Part shown: positions 10,588-21,994 of the stretch, one piece after another
Numbering within the stretch: position 1 is the first letter of the stretch
Layout: every line of letters starts with the position of its first letter
Notes under the pieces: generated by a model
Told to the model about the DNA's origin: nothing
Databases searched by the model: none
What the model saw: the letters and a program-made list of their open reading frames with translations, nothing else
NCBI GenBank assembly: GCA_963779805.1
Contig: CAVZZN010000005.1
Coordinates: 124,001-188,000 of the forward strand
DNA from: CAIWHR01 sp963779805
GTDB taxonomy: Bacteria > Pseudomonadota > Gammaproteobacteria > Burkholderiales > Casimicrobiaceae
DNA length: 64,000 nt
Direction: 5' to 3'
Made by a program: the position numbers and the translations under genes

Positions 10588-11301
10588 CTAGCCGTCGAGC
10601 TCGGGGTAGTGCCGGAAGATGCCTTCCTCGTTGAACGGCAGCCGCCGCGGCGACGCGAGATACGCGGCAATGCGTGGCCGCGCTTCGACGGCCGCCTTCA
10701 CGCCGAGCACGCACGGGAGCTCCCCGGCGAGCCGCGCCATGGCCTGCGGGAACGCATACTGCAGCCCCGCGACGACCTGGAACAGCGACAGGTCCGCATA
10801 CGTGAGCTTGCGCCCGACGAGGTGCTCGGTGCTGCCGTTGCGCTCGAGCACGCGCTCGAAGTAGCCGAGGAACTTCGGGACGCGTTCCTCGCGGAAGTGC
10901 CGGGCGCGCTCGCGCGCGGCGTCGCGCTGCTGCTCGTAGTAGAGGCTCGACGCGATCGGGTGATGCGCGTCGTGCGCCTCGGCCACGAGATCGGCGAGGG
11001 TGAGCTGGAGCTGATGCGTCCACAGGGCGCCCGACTCCCCGGCGGGCGCGAGGCCGTGCCGTCGTCCGAGGAACTGCAGGATGTTGGCGGTCTGCGCGAT
11101 CAGCATGCGTCCCGCCTGCAGGAACGGCGGCGCGAACGGCGGGTGCGCACCATCGGTCGCCTCCATCACGGCCATCATCGCCGCCACGCCGTCCGGGTGC
11201 CGGGCGACGTCGTCGTAGGTGACCCCCGTCTCCTCGAGGGCGAGACGCACGAACTCGCCGCGCCCCTGGATCGAGGGCCAGTAATAGAGCTGGTAGCGCA
11301 T
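10588..11301 (-). CDS. glutathione S-transferase
   Basis: This is a cytosolic GST of 237 residues. The N-terminal thioredoxin-like domain begins MRYQLYYWPSIQGRGEFVRL, with Tyr and Arg positions like those of alpha/mu/pi/sigma-type enzymes. The all-helical C-terminal domain has LTYADLSLFQVVAGL, matching the conserved N-capping box that stabilises the fold. ATG 11301 follows GGGAGGAA. GSTs conjugate glutathione to electrophiles or reduce peroxides; no substrate can be assigned. It is divergent from htpG, with a 26-bp palindrome between them. Confidence 0.85.
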   Translation of the reverse strand: MRYQLYYWPSIQGRGEFVRLALEETGVTYDDVARHPDGVAAMMAVMEATDGAHPPFAPPFLQAGRMLIAQTANILQFLGRRHGLAPAGESGALWTHQLQLTLADLVAEAHDAHHPIASSLYYEQQRDAARERARHFREERVPKFLGYFERVLERNGSTEHLVGRKLTYADLSLFQVVAGLQYAFPQAMARLAGELPCVLGVKAAVEARPRIAAYLASPRRLPFNEEGIFRHYPELDG

Positions 11302-11332
11302 GGCTTCCTCCCTCGCAACCGCGGTCCCCGCG

Positions 11333-11358
11333 TTGTCCCGAACAATTGTCCGGGACAA
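11333..11358. promoter_or_regulatory. 26-bp palindrome between GST and htpG
   Basis: Arms TTGTCCCG and CGGGACAA enclose an inner palindrome ACAATTGT. The whole 26 bp is symmetric except for one base pair. It lies 32 bp upstream of the GST start and just upstream of the htpG promoter. It is a likely operator shared by both genes. Confidence 0.55.
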
Positions 11359-11368
11359 TGCCGGGCGG

Positions 11369-11395
11369 CTTGAAAGCCGCTTCGCCGCCCCAAAT
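11369..11395 (+). promoter_or_regulatory. sigma-32-type heat-shock promoter of htpG
   Basis: CTTGAAA (11369-11375) and CCCCAAAT (11388-11395) are separated by 12 bp, close to the RpoH consensus CTTGAAA-N11-16-CCCCATNT. The htpG start follows 40 bp later. A heat-shock promoter fits the gene's function. Confidence 0.8.
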
Positions 11396-11434
11396 CATAA
11401 TCGGTCGTCGACGCGAACCGTTCAGGAGCCTTCC

Positions 11435-13415
<1,981 letters not shown>

Positions 13416-13450
13416 GCGCGTCGCCGTGAGCGAGGAGCCGGGGGGCGAAG

Positions 13451-13488
13451 GCGCGCGGCCCGGCCATCGCGGTGGCCGGGCCGCGCGC
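13451..13488. terminator. bidirectional terminator between htpG and the PfpI-like gene
   Basis: A perfect 16-bp stem (arms 13451-13466 and 13473-13488) with a 6-nt loop TCGCGG lies between two convergent genes. No U-tract follows, so termination efficiency is uncertain. Confidence 0.65.
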
Positions 13489-13494
13489 TGCGGC

Positions 13495-14106
13495 TCAACC
13501 CTCGGGCAAGCTCTCCGTCCTCGCGCCCGGTGCGTAATCCGCGATGCGCGCAATCACCTCGCGATTGAATGCCGCGATGTCGTCGGGCTTGCGGCTCGTG
13601 ACGAGATCACCGTCCACCACGACTTCGGCATCGGACCAGCGTCCGCCCGCGTTGCGGATGTCGGTCTTGAGCGACGGCCACGACGTGAGATGCCGACCGC
13701 CGCGCAGCACGTTCGCTTCGATCAGCATGATCGGGCCGTGGCAGATGGCGCCGACGGGCTTCTCGCTCTCGAAGAACGCGCGCACGAAGGCCACCGCATC
13801 CGGATCGGTGCGCAGGCGATCGGGACTCATGACACCGCCGGGCAGCACCAGCGCGTCGTAGTCCTCGGACTGCGCATCCGCGAGGACCGCGTCGACGGGT
13901 ACCGTATCGCCCCATTGGCCATGCCGCCAGCCGCGGATCGATCCCGCCTTGGGCGCGATCACCACCGTTCGCGCACCGGCCTTGCGCAGCGCATCGCGCG
14001 GCTCGGTCAACTCGGATTGCTCGAAGCCGTCGGTGGCGAGGATCGCCACGCGCTTGCCGCGTAGAGGTTGCACGATCGCTTCTTTCCTGCCGTTCTGATC
14101 GTTCAC
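13495..14106 (-). CDS. PfpI/DJ-1-family protein (class I glutamine amidotransferase-like)
   Basis: The 203-residue protein has the DJ-1/PfpI fold: RVAILATDGFEQSEL at the start with the conserved glutamate, DALVLPGGVM in the middle, and the nucleophile elbow AICHGPIMLI bearing the reactive cysteine. Relatives act as glyoxalases, deglycases or stress proteins. GTG 14106 was preferred because GAGGGG lies 6 bp ahead; ATG 14121 is in frame but lacks a ribosome site. It is divergent from glgC and convergent with htpG. Confidence 0.82.
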   Translation of the reverse strand: MNDQNGRKEAIVQPLRGKRVAILATDGFEQSELTEPRDALRKAGARTVVIAPKAGSIRGWRHGQWGDTVPVDAVLADAQSEDYDALVLPGGVMSPDRLRTDPDAVAFVRAFFESEKPVGAICHGPIMLIEANVLRGGRHLTSWPSLKTDIRNAGGRWSDAEVVVDGDLVTSRKPDDIAAFNREVIARIADYAPGARTESLPEG

Positions 14107-14222
14107 GTGATGTCCCCTCATGGGTAATGCCGTTGCCGCTACGGCCTGCATCGGTCGGACAGTTGCGGTGGCACTGCGTTTGCTCCGCTGATGTAGAATC
14201 GATCGAACAAGCGGTTGGCCCA

Positions 14223-15528
14223 ATGACGAACGACCCTCCTGCCTTGGTCGAGCGGCTCGCACCCACGGCGCGTTTCGTATCGCAGCTCACCAAGCACACC
14301 TTCGCGGTCGTGCTTGCGGGGGGACGCGGCAGCCGCCTGCACGAGCTTACCGATTGGCGCGCGAAGCCGGCAGTTCCGTTCGGCGGCAAGTTTCGCATCA
14401 TCGACTTCACCCTTTCGAACTGCCTCAACTCCGGCGTGCGCCGCATCGGGGTCGCCACCCAGTACAAGGCGCAGAGCCTGATCCGCCACCTGCAGCGCGG
14501 GTGGGGCTTCCTCGAAGGCCGGTTCGACGAGTACATCGAGATCATGCCGGCCCAGCAGCAGATCCAGGAAAGCTGGTACCAGGGCACGGCCGACGCGGTG
14601 TACCAGAACCTGCGCTCGCTGCGCATCAGCGGGCCCGACTACATCCTGATCCTTTCGGGCGATCACATCTACAAGATGGACTACGGCAAGCTCCTCGCCT
14701 CGCACGTGGCCCGTCGCGCGGACGCGACCGTGGCGTGCATCGAGGTGCCGCGCATGGAGGCGCGCTCGTTCGGCGTGATCGGCGTGGACGACGTCGACCG
14801 CGTGGTGAGCTTCACGGAGAAGCCCGCGGATCCGCCCGCGATTCCCGGCCGGCCGGACGAGGCGCTCGCGAGCATGGGCATCTACGTGTTCAACGCGCGC
14901 GTTCCTCTACGAGCAGCTCATCCGCGATGCCGCCACGCCCGGCTCGTCGCACGATTTCGGCAAGGACGTCCTGCCCTACATCGTGCCGCGCTATCGCGTG
15001 TTCGCGCACTCGTTCGCGGAAAGCTGCGTCGGCACTCCGGACTGCGCCCCCTACTGGCGCGACGTCGGTACGCTCGAGGCCTACTGGGAAGCGAACATGG
15101 AGCTCACGAAGGTGATCCCCGAGCTCAACATGTACGACGCCGAGTGGCCCATCTGGACCTACCAGGAGCAGCTGCCGCCGGCGAAATTCGTGTTCGACGA
15201 CGACTCGCGCCGCGGCATGGCCGTCGATACGCTGGTCTCGGGCGGCTGCGTGGTCAGCGGCGCCACGGTGCGGCGATCGCTGCTGTTCACCAACGTGCGC
15301 GTCGATGTCGGCAGCGTGATCGAGGACTCGGCGATCCTTCCGAACACGGTGATCGGCCGCAACGTCACGGTGCGCCGCGCCATCGTCGACAAGCAGTGCG
15401 TGCTGGCCGACGGCATGACGGTCGGCGTGGACGTCGAGGCCGATCGCAAGCGCTTCCACGTCACGCCCAACGGCATCACCCTCGTGACGCCCGACATGCT
15501 CGGGCAGAACGAGTACCGCATCCGCTAG
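14223..15528 (+). CDS. glgC: glucose-1-phosphate adenylyltransferase (one frameshift)
   Basis: GlgC makes ADP-glucose from glucose-1-phosphate and ATP, the committed step of glycogen synthesis. The nucleotide-binding motif VVLAGGRGSRL appears near residue 30, followed by KPAVPFGGKFRIIDF, SGDHIYKMDY, and the substrate lysine in FTEKP. The C-terminal left-handed beta-helix is recognisable. The frame shifts near 14905 by one base in NARxLYEQL; after correction the product is about 434 residues, a normal length. A TAGAAT hexamer about 30 bp upstream could be a -10 box. The glgA gene starts 20 bp after the stop. Confidence 0.9.
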
Positions 15529-15548
15529 CGTCTTCGTCCGCGACACGC

Positions 15549-17057
15549 ATGGCCACCAGCGCAGCTCCTGCGTCTGGCGCGGGCGAGGGCACCGACCGCG
15601 TCCTCTTCGTTTCCCCCGAGATGCCGCCGTGGGTCAAGAGCGGCGGGCTCGGCGATGTCACCGCCGCGCTCCCGGCGGCGCTGCGCGCGCTCGGCATCGA
15701 TGCGCGCGTGCTCGCTCCGGCGCTACGGCCCCGTGCTGCAGGCCTTGCAGGCACAGCTGCGCCCGATCGCTACACTCGCGCCGCTGGGCGGCGCGTATCC
15801 GGAGTGCCGCCTGCTCGATGCGGGCGAGGTGAACGGCGCGCCGTTGTTCCTCGTCGATTGCCCGGAGTATTACGTTCGGCCCGGCACGGCCTATCAGGAC
15901 GAGGCGTTCGACGACTGGCCCGACAATCACCTGCGCTTCGGCCTGCTGTCGCGTGTCGCTGCGCTGCTCGGCAGCAACGACGCTCGCGTGCCGTGGTCCG
16001 CGCAGGTCCTGCACTGCAACGACTGGCCGACCGCGCTCGCTCCGGCTTACCTGAGGCTTGCAGGTGGCGAGCGCGCGGCAGCGGTGACGGCCATCCACAA
16101 CATCAGTCACCAGGGCGTCTTCGACGCGCATTACCTGCACGCGCTCGGGCTGCCGGACTCGATGTTCGCGATGAATGGCGTGGAGTACTACGGCAGGATC
16201 TCGTTCCTCAAGGCGGGTCTCTATTACGCGGAGCGTCTCGTCACCGTCAGCCCGACCTACGCACGCGAGATTCAGACCGACGCCGGCGGGCACGGGACTC
16301 GGCGGGCTGCTGCACGGCCGCGCCGCCGCGCTCACCGGCATCCTGAACGGCATCGACACGGACGTCTGGAATCCGGCGACGGACCGCCATATCGCGCGTC
16401 GCTACGACATCGCCAGCATCGACCGCAAGCTCGACAACAAGTTGTCGCTGCAGCATCGCGTCGGCTTGCCGGTCGCGCCGGATTGCATGCTGCTCGGCAT
16501 CGTCAGCCGGCTCGCGCACCAGAAGGGCATGGATTGGGTGCTCGCCATCGCGCCGGAGCTCGTCGGCGTTGCGCGTGCAGCTCGTCGTGCTGGGCTCGGG
16601 TGATCGTCACCTCGAGCAGCGCTGGCGCGAGCTCGCGCGCAGCCATCCCGACGCGATCGCGGCGATCATCGGCTTCGACGAGGCGCTCGCGCACCAGATC
16701 GAGGCCGGCGTCGATGCGTTCGTCATGCCGTCGCGCTTCGAGCCCTGCGGTCTCAACCAGATGTACAGCCTGCGCTACGGCACGCCGCCGATCGTGCGCG
16801 CAACGGGCGGCCTCGCCGACACGGTGGTCGACTGCAACGAGCGCACGCTGGCGGCGCGCACGGCGAACGGATTCAGCTTCAGCGAGCCCGACGCGGCGGC
16901 GCTGCTCGCTGCAGTGCGACGCGCACTCGCAGCGTGGCGGCGTCCGGCGCTCTGGCGCGCACTGCAGCGTCGCGGCATGGCGACGGATTTCAGCTGGGCG
17001 GCGAGCGCACGCCGCTATGTCGCGGTGTACGCGGCTGCCGCTGCCGCGCGCACCTGA
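15549..17057 (+). CDS. glgA: glycogen synthase GlgA (three frameshifts)
   Basis: This is a GT5-family glycogen synthase that transfers glucose from ADP-glucose to the growing alpha-1,4-glucan. It has the hallmark PWVKSGGLGDV, whose lysine contacts ADP-glucose, the HCNDWPTAL motif, and the C-terminal MPSRFEPCGLNQMYSLRYG region bearing the catalytic glutamate. The frame changes near 15722, 16290 and 16565, each from one extra base. The corrected length is about 502 residues, normal for the family. It forms an operon with glgC; no branching enzyme or phosphorylase is in the window. Confidence 0.9.
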
Positions 17058-17311
17058 AACTGTCGCCGGGTTTTACACTGGCTGGGGTGCACAAAGCCGC
17101 GGCTCCCGTTTCGCGCACCGCTCGTCTGCCCGACCGACACGCCGCAAGCCGCGCCAGTACAGTGATTACGCGGTGAATGCGCCATGCGGCGACCCGCGGG
17201 TCGGACAAGCTGGCAGATTTCTTGCTGTCAACACGTTGACCCGGCGCGCGACACGCCGGGGCGACACCGACAACTTGAACTTGAGCACGGAGCATGGACG
17301 GAGGTCCCATC

Positions 17312-17494
17312 ATGAAATCCATTCTCGACCCGACATTCCGCTACACGTCGAGCACGAACACCGACTTGAGGAAGACATTCGCGCGCGTCCGGCGCGAAAA
17401 CAGGAAGCAGGCGCAGGCGCCCAAGCAGGCTGCGCCGGAGGCACCGAGCAACGTCGCCTCGATCTTTCCACGCCGCACCGGCGTCGCGTCCTGA
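17312..17494 (+). CDS. small basic protein of unknown function
   Basis: The 60-residue product starts MKSILDPTFRYTSSTNTDLR and continues into a strongly basic stretch (KTFARVRRENRKQ) and a Pro/Ala linker. It is probably cytoplasmic and could bind nucleic acid, judging only from charge. ATG 17312 lies 6 bp behind a perfect GGAGGT ribosome site, which makes translation believable. It stands alone between glgA and the rhomboid gene. I do not recognise a named family. Confidence 0.65.
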   Translation: MKSILDPTFRYTSSTNTDLRKTFARVRRENRKQAQAPKQAAPEAPSNVASIFPRRTGVAS

Positions 17495-17857
17495 CATTTC
17501 GCATCCGCGCGGGTCGGGGCAGCTCGACCCGCGCGTCCTCGTCTTCTGCCGGCATTGGCCGGCTCCCGTTCCCCGCGGTTTCGCTGATCGATCGTTATCG
17601 CCGCCGATCCCCGCATCGCGCCTGCATTGGGGCGTCTGTGGCGTGGCAAATATTTCCGGTTGCGGCGCGCTTTTCACACGCCCGGGACGGCGAGGCGGTG
17701 GTGCGCTGCGCGCTTTGAGTGCACCATTGCGCCGATCCGGCGCGGTGACGGCGAAGCGATGCGGTTGCTCCGCCGTCGCACCGCACCACCTGTCGCACCC
17801 CGCAGGAAGTGAAGCGGATGGGTTGCCGCGACGACGCACTGTCCCCAACTTGACCTC
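17495..17857. other. intergenic region before the rhomboid gene, no gene seen
   Basis: The 363 bp hold only short frames with poor codon bias and no ribosome site. The stretch around 17640-17700 is less G+C-rich than its surroundings and may contain the promoter of the rhomboid gene. Confidence 0.45.
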
Positions 17858-18460
17858 ATGCCTCCCGTAACCACCGCGCTCATCGTCGCCAACGTGGCGA
17901 TGTTCCTGCTGCAGACCGTCGTGCCGGGGCTCGTGGTCCCGCTGGCGCTGTGGCCCCTCGGCGCCTCCGCCATGAGCACGCAGGTGTCGTTCGCGCCGTG
18001 GCAGCTCGTGACGTACGCCTTCCTGCACGGCGGGCTGATGCACCTCGCGTTCAACATGTTCGCCCTGTACATGTTCGGCAGCGCGATCGAGCAGGTCTTC
18101 GGCACGCGGCGCTACCTGCTCTACTACTTCGTCTCGGTGCTTTCGGCCGCGCTCACGCAACTCGTGTTCGCCGCGGTGACCGGCGGCTTGTATCCGACCG
18201 TGGGTGCCTCGGGCGGGATCTTCGGCATCCTGCTCGCGTACGGGATGTACTTCCCGCACACGCGACTCATGTTGCTGTTCCCGCCGATCCCGATGCGCGC
18301 GCGCACGTTCGTCACGGTCTACGCGGTCATCGAGCTCTTCCTCGGCGTCACGGGCACGCAGGAAGGCGTGGCGCACTTCGCGCACCTCGGCGGCATGCTC
18401 GGCGGCTATCTGCTGCTGCGATATTGGCGATCGGCGCCGTTCTCGCGGCGACGACCCTGA
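17858..18460 (+). CDS. rhomboid-family intramembrane serine protease
   Basis: The 200-residue, six-helix membrane protein has the rhomboid catalytic dyad: S118 in GASGGIFG and H176 in AHLGGMLGG. The conserved HGGLMHLAFNMFALYMFG stretch (residues 57-74) supplies the oxyanion-stabilising histidine and asparagine. Rhomboids cleave other membrane proteins within the bilayer; the substrate is unknown. It ends 36 bp before the convergent EEP gene. Confidence 0.9.
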   Translation: MPPVTTALIVANVAMFLLQTVVPGLVVPLALWPLGASAMSTQVSFAPWQLVTYAFLHGGLMHLAFNMFALYMFGSAIEQVFGTRRYLLYYFVSVLSAALTQLVFAAVTGGLYPTVGASGGIFGILLAYGMYFPHTRLMLLFPPIPMRARTFVTVYAVIELFLGVTGTQEGVAHFAHLGGMLGGYLLLRYWRSAPFSRRRP

Positions 18461-18496
18461 TCTCGCGCATCGCGCGCGCTTCGGCTGCGCGAGCGC

Positions 18497-19321
18497 CTAG
18501 GAGCACAGAGCCTTACCGGGCGGAGCGGATGTTCCGAGTCCGGCAGCGCCCGCGGCGTCGACGCTGCGCAACGACTGCAACGCGTCGATCTCGCGCGCGA
18601 CATCACCGAACTCCAGGGCAAGCTCGGCTACGAGCGGGAGATGGTCGGACGCCATGCGCGCGAGGGGCGATCGGTGCGCGCGCAGTCGCTGCAGCCAACG
18701 CGCGGGCCGCACCCAGATGCGGTCGAGCGCGAGCAGCGGCGCCGGCGAGGGAAAGGTTCTTCGCACCGGCGGCGACTCGAAGTGCGCGTGCAGCCAGCGC
18801 AGCGGCCGGCCCCAGAGATACCACTCGTTGACGTCGCCCATCAGCACGGTCGGGATGTCGCCCTCGTGCTCCATCACGTCGAGGATGCGCTGCACCTGGT
18901 CGCGCCGCTCGTAGGGTCGCAAGCCGAGGTGCGTGACCATCACGCGCACGGCCGACCCGCGCACGTCGAGGATGACGTCGATCGCCGCGCGCGGCTCGCA
19001 TCGCGGAAGCGAAAGGTCCAGCCGCGTCACCTTGCGCACCGGATAGCGCGCAAGCAGGGCGTTGCCGAAATCGCTGCCGCGCCGCGACAGCGTCGGCCCC
19101 GACACCACGTGGAAACCGGTCGCGCGCTTGAGCTGCGTCAGGAACTCGCCATGCAGCTCGAGCGAGGCCACCTCCTGCAGCCCGACGATGTCCGCATCGA
19201 TCTCGTGCAGCACGTCCACGATCCGCGCCACGTCGTAGCGGCCGTCGAGCCCGATCCCGCCGTGGATGTTCCACGTTGCGACGCGCAGCAGCGCGCAGCT
19301 GTCGCTCGGGTCAGGCGGCAT
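18497..19321 (-). CDS. endonuclease/exonuclease/phosphatase (EEP)-family protein
   Basis: This is a hydrolase of 274 residues with the EEP metal-dependent motifs in order: RVATWNIHGG (Asn), IVGLQEV (catalytic Glu), GDVNEW (Asp/Asn) and SDHLPL (Asp-His). Family members cleave nucleic acids or phosphoesters of lipids. The start lies inside the end of the phospholipase D/VTT gene (11-bp overlap), so the two are translated from one message. That context favours a phospholipid or phosphoester substrate over DNA. No signal peptide is seen. Confidence 0.82.
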   Translation of the reverse strand: MPPDPSDSCALLRVATWNIHGGIGLDGRYDVARIVDVLHEIDADIVGLQEVASLELHGEFLTQLKRATGFHVVSGPTLSRRGSDFGNALLARYPVRKVTRLDLSLPRCEPRAAIDVILDVRGSAVRVMVTHLGLRPYERRDQVQRILDVMEHEGDIPTVLMGDVNEWYLWGRPLRWLHAHFESPPVRRTFPSPAPLLALDRIWVRPARWLQRLRAHRSPLARMASDHLPLVAELALEFGDVAREIDALQSLRSVDAAGAAGLGTSAPPGKALCS

Positions 19322-21515
19322 GGGTGCGCGGACCGCGTACCGCCGGGCGGTCCAGGCGACGACGCACGAAGGTGGCGAGGCCGGCGATGCCGAGCGCAAC
19401 CGCGCCGAGCAGCGCGAACGTGGCGGGGCTCGGGTGGCGTATGGCCGCGATCGCGCTGTCGACGAACACGGAGGTCATGAGAATGCCCGGCACGAGGCCG
19501 ATCATCGTGCCGAGCAGGAAGTCGCGCCAGCCGATGTGCGAGGCACCGGCGACGACGTTCATCACGGTGAAGGGCGCGATCGGCATCATGCGCACGAGCA
19601 CGATCGCGAGCAGGCCCCGTCGTCCGAGCCGGCGCGAAAGCTCGTTCAGGCGATGGCCCGCGAGGCGGCGCACGAGGTCGCGCCCGAGATGGCGGCCGAT
19701 GCCGTAGGTCGCGCTCGCGCTGAGCGTCGCGCCGAGCAGGGCGTAGGCGGCGCCCTCCACCGGACCGAACACGAGCACGCTCACCGCGATCAGAAGCGTG
19801 ACCGGCACCAGCATCAGGCCGCCCACGACGAACGCAAGCGCGACCAGCAGTGGCGCGACAGGACGGCCGTTGAGGGCGTGCGCGTGATCGACGAGCTCTT
19901 CGAACCGCAGCCACTGGCCGAGCGGCGTCATGCGCCACGCGATCGCGAGCGCAGCGACGACGAGCACGACGGCGAGCAGCAATACCACCTTGCCCTTCAC
20001 GCTGTCGCGATGCTCGGGTGCGGGGTACACCTCGTCGATGATGAGATCGGGATCGAGCGGCCGCTCGGGATCGAGCACGCCGTGATCGGGCGTCACCGCG
20101 TCGACCATCGGATCGAGGTACGGCTGCGTCGGGTGCAATGCGCGCTCGCCCTCGCGCGTCAGCGCGGCGATCGTGGCGTGCAGGCTGCCGGTGCGTGCCA
20201 TCGTTGCGCGGACCTCGTCGCTGCTGCTCGCGAGGTGCTCCGCGAGCAGGCGCTCGCGCAGGCCGGCGATCGCGCGCACGATCCGCGGATCGCCGTTGGC
20301 CTCCAGTGCGAGATTGCACTCGGTGTCGAGCGCCATCGATCGGTCCGACAGGTTCGCCGATCCCACCGTGAGGAGCTCGTCGTCGACGATGAGGAGCTTG
20401 CTGTGCACGTTGAGGCAGCCCTCGCTTGGCGGCAGCCACGGCAGGGCCGGGGAATAGAGGCGGTAGCGGTCCTGCCGATCGGCCTGCTGGATGAGGCGGT
20501 GAATGCGCGCACGCAGCACGCCCATGGTCGATATCTCGAGCCAGCCGCTTTGGGTGTACGGCGAGATCACCGCGATTTCCGGCGCGTCGGATGCTGCAAG
20601 CCGTTGCGCGAACGCATCGGCGACGGTGCGCGAGGTGAAGTACTGGTTCTCGGCGAACACGAAGCGCCGGGCGCGTGCGATGGCGTCCAGGTGCAGCTGG
20701 CGGATCTCCTGCACGGCGCCGTTGTCGGCATACGCGGGCTCGGTGCGCGACACCGCGACGCGCACGTCGGTCAGGACCGGCGCGACATGCACCGGCCACG
20801 CATCGCCGCCCGTGCCGTTCGACGCGGCCCGCGCGTCGTGCCCGGTGGCGCGCTTCCAGCGCATCCGTGCGAGCTCGCCGAGCGTCCGTGCACAGGCGCC
20901 GTCGACCATGGCGCCCAGATCGTGGAACGGCGCGTAGGGCTTGCCCGCCGCATCGACCCTGAGCGGTTCGTCGGCCGCATGGGCGGACGTGTCCCAACGC
21001 ACGCGGGTGAGGTCGAAGCCGCTCACGAACGCCACCTGATCGTCGACGACGACGACCTTCTGGTGATGCGACGCGCCCACCGGGTGGCGGTCGTCGAGCC
21101 GGAACGACAGCCGGCGATGCGTCTTTGCATCGAGCTTGTAGAGCGGCAGCCACTCGCGCTCGAGGGCGTAGAGCATCGCGAAGTCCCAGGTGAGCACGTA
21201 CGCGCGCAGGCGCCTGCGCTCGGACACGATCGCGTTGAGGAATTCGCAGAGCGGCTCCGGGTAGCCGTCGCGCGCACCGCCCGGGACGAGCAGCATCTTG
21301 CTGTCGATGTCCCAGCCGAGGATGAAGATCGAGCGCTGCGCCTTGGCGAGCGCCGCACGCACCGCGGTGAAAAATTCCTCGCCGTCGACCAGGAATGCCA
21401 CGCGCCGCGCGTGCTCGATGCGCCAGCAGTTGCGCCCCGGCGCGAGCAGCGGCTGCGGCGCGGGCTGCGCAGGCGCAGGGGCGCGGGTCACGTCGGCGAG
21501 GGATTCGTCAGGCAC
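19311..21515 (-). CDS. phospholipase D/transphosphatidylase fused to a VTT (DedA-like) membrane domain
   Basis: The 734-residue product has two PLD domains at about residues 30-450. Their HKD motifs read HHQKVVVVDD and HSKLLIVDDELLTVGSANL. After a linker and one transmembrane helix near 520-540 comes a VTT/SNARE-associated domain (about 555-710) with FGPVEGAAYALLGA and RMMPIAPFTVMN. PLD enzymes of this type make cardiolipin or hydrolyse phospholipids; VTT domains are thought to act as lipid scramblases. The fusion suggests coupled lipid remodelling and flipping in the inner membrane. It is followed by an overlapping EEP gene. Confidence 0.88.
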   Translation of the reverse strand: MPDESLADVTRAPAPAQPAPQPLLAPGRNCWRIEHARRVAFLVDGEEFFTAVRAALAKAQRSIFILGWDIDSKMLLVPGGARDGYPEPLCEFLNAIVSERRRLRAYVLTWDFAMLYALEREWLPLYKLDAKTHRRLSFRLDDRHPVGASHHQKVVVVDDQVAFVSGFDLTRVRWDTSAHAADEPLRVDAAGKPYAPFHDLGAMVDGACARTLGELARMRWKRATGHDARAASNGTGGDAWPVHVAPVLTDVRVAVSRTEPAYADNGAVQEIRQLHLDAIARARRFVFAENQYFTSRTVADAFAQRLAASDAPEIAVISPYTQSGWLEISTMGVLRARIHRLIQQADRQDRYRLYSPALPWLPPSEGCLNVHSKLLIVDDELLTVGSANLSDRSMALDTECNLALEANGDPRIVRAIAGLRERLLAEHLASSSDEVRATMARTGSLHATIAALTREGERALHPTQPYLDPMVDAVTPDHGVLDPERPLDPDLIIDEVYPAPEHRDSVKGKVVLLLAVVLVVAALAIAWRMTPLGQWLRFEELVDHAHALNGRPVAPLLVALAFVVGGLMLVPVTLLIAVSVLVFGPVEGAAYALLGATLSASATYGIGRHLGRDLVRRLAGHRLNELSRRLGRRGLLAIVLVRMMPIAPFTVMNVVAGASHIGWRDFLLGTMIGLVPGILMTSVFVDSAIAAIRHPSPATFALLGAVALGIAGLATFVRRRLDRPAVRGPRTHAA

Positions 21516-21614
21516 GGGTCGGGGTTCTTAGGGGGCGGCTCGCGAGCGCGATCGTCGCGCCTGCAGCCGCCGTCGTCTGTCGGAAGCGGATTTCGTGCCT
21601 TGTAGGCGCCTGTC

Positions 21615-21983
21615 CTACTGCGACTGGGGCTCACTGCGGTCACGCCGCGCCAGCCGGAAACGTGCGCGCACGCTGCGAGCACGGAACACGAGCGCGCACA
21701 GGGCGGTGAGCACCGCGACGGCGCCCAGGATCGCCGCGAGGCGCAGGTACGGCGCGCCTTCGGACTGGCGCCAGGCCACCAGCGCCGCGAGGGTGCGCAG
21801 CCACTCGATCGCGCCGAGGACGAGCGCGGCCTGCAGCACCCGCGCCGCCCACGCCCGGGGTACGAACAGCAACACCACGGCGCCGACGGCAAGCGCGGCC
21901 AACGGAAATTGCATCGCGCGGTAGAAATGGGCGGCAAGCACGATCAACGCGAGGGCCACCGGCACGAGGCGCAGGATCGGCAT
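21615..21983 (-). CDS. four-helix membrane protein of unknown function
   Basis: The 122-residue product is nearly all hydrophobic, with helices at about residues 4-20, 26-46, 52-72 and 80-102, and a basic C-terminal tail (RARFRLARRDR). It follows the methyltransferase gene by 11 bp, so the two are probably co-transcribed. No named family is recognisable. ATG 21983 has no strong ribosome site, which is common for tightly spaced second genes. Confidence 0.65.
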   Translation of the reverse strand: MPILRLVPVALALIVLAAHFYRAMQFPLAALAVGAVVLLFVPRAWAARVLQAALVLGAIEWLRTLAALVAWRQSEGAPYLRLAAILGAVAVLTALCALVFRARSVRARFRLARRDRSEPQSQ

Positions 21984-21994
21984 CGGCGCGCTCC

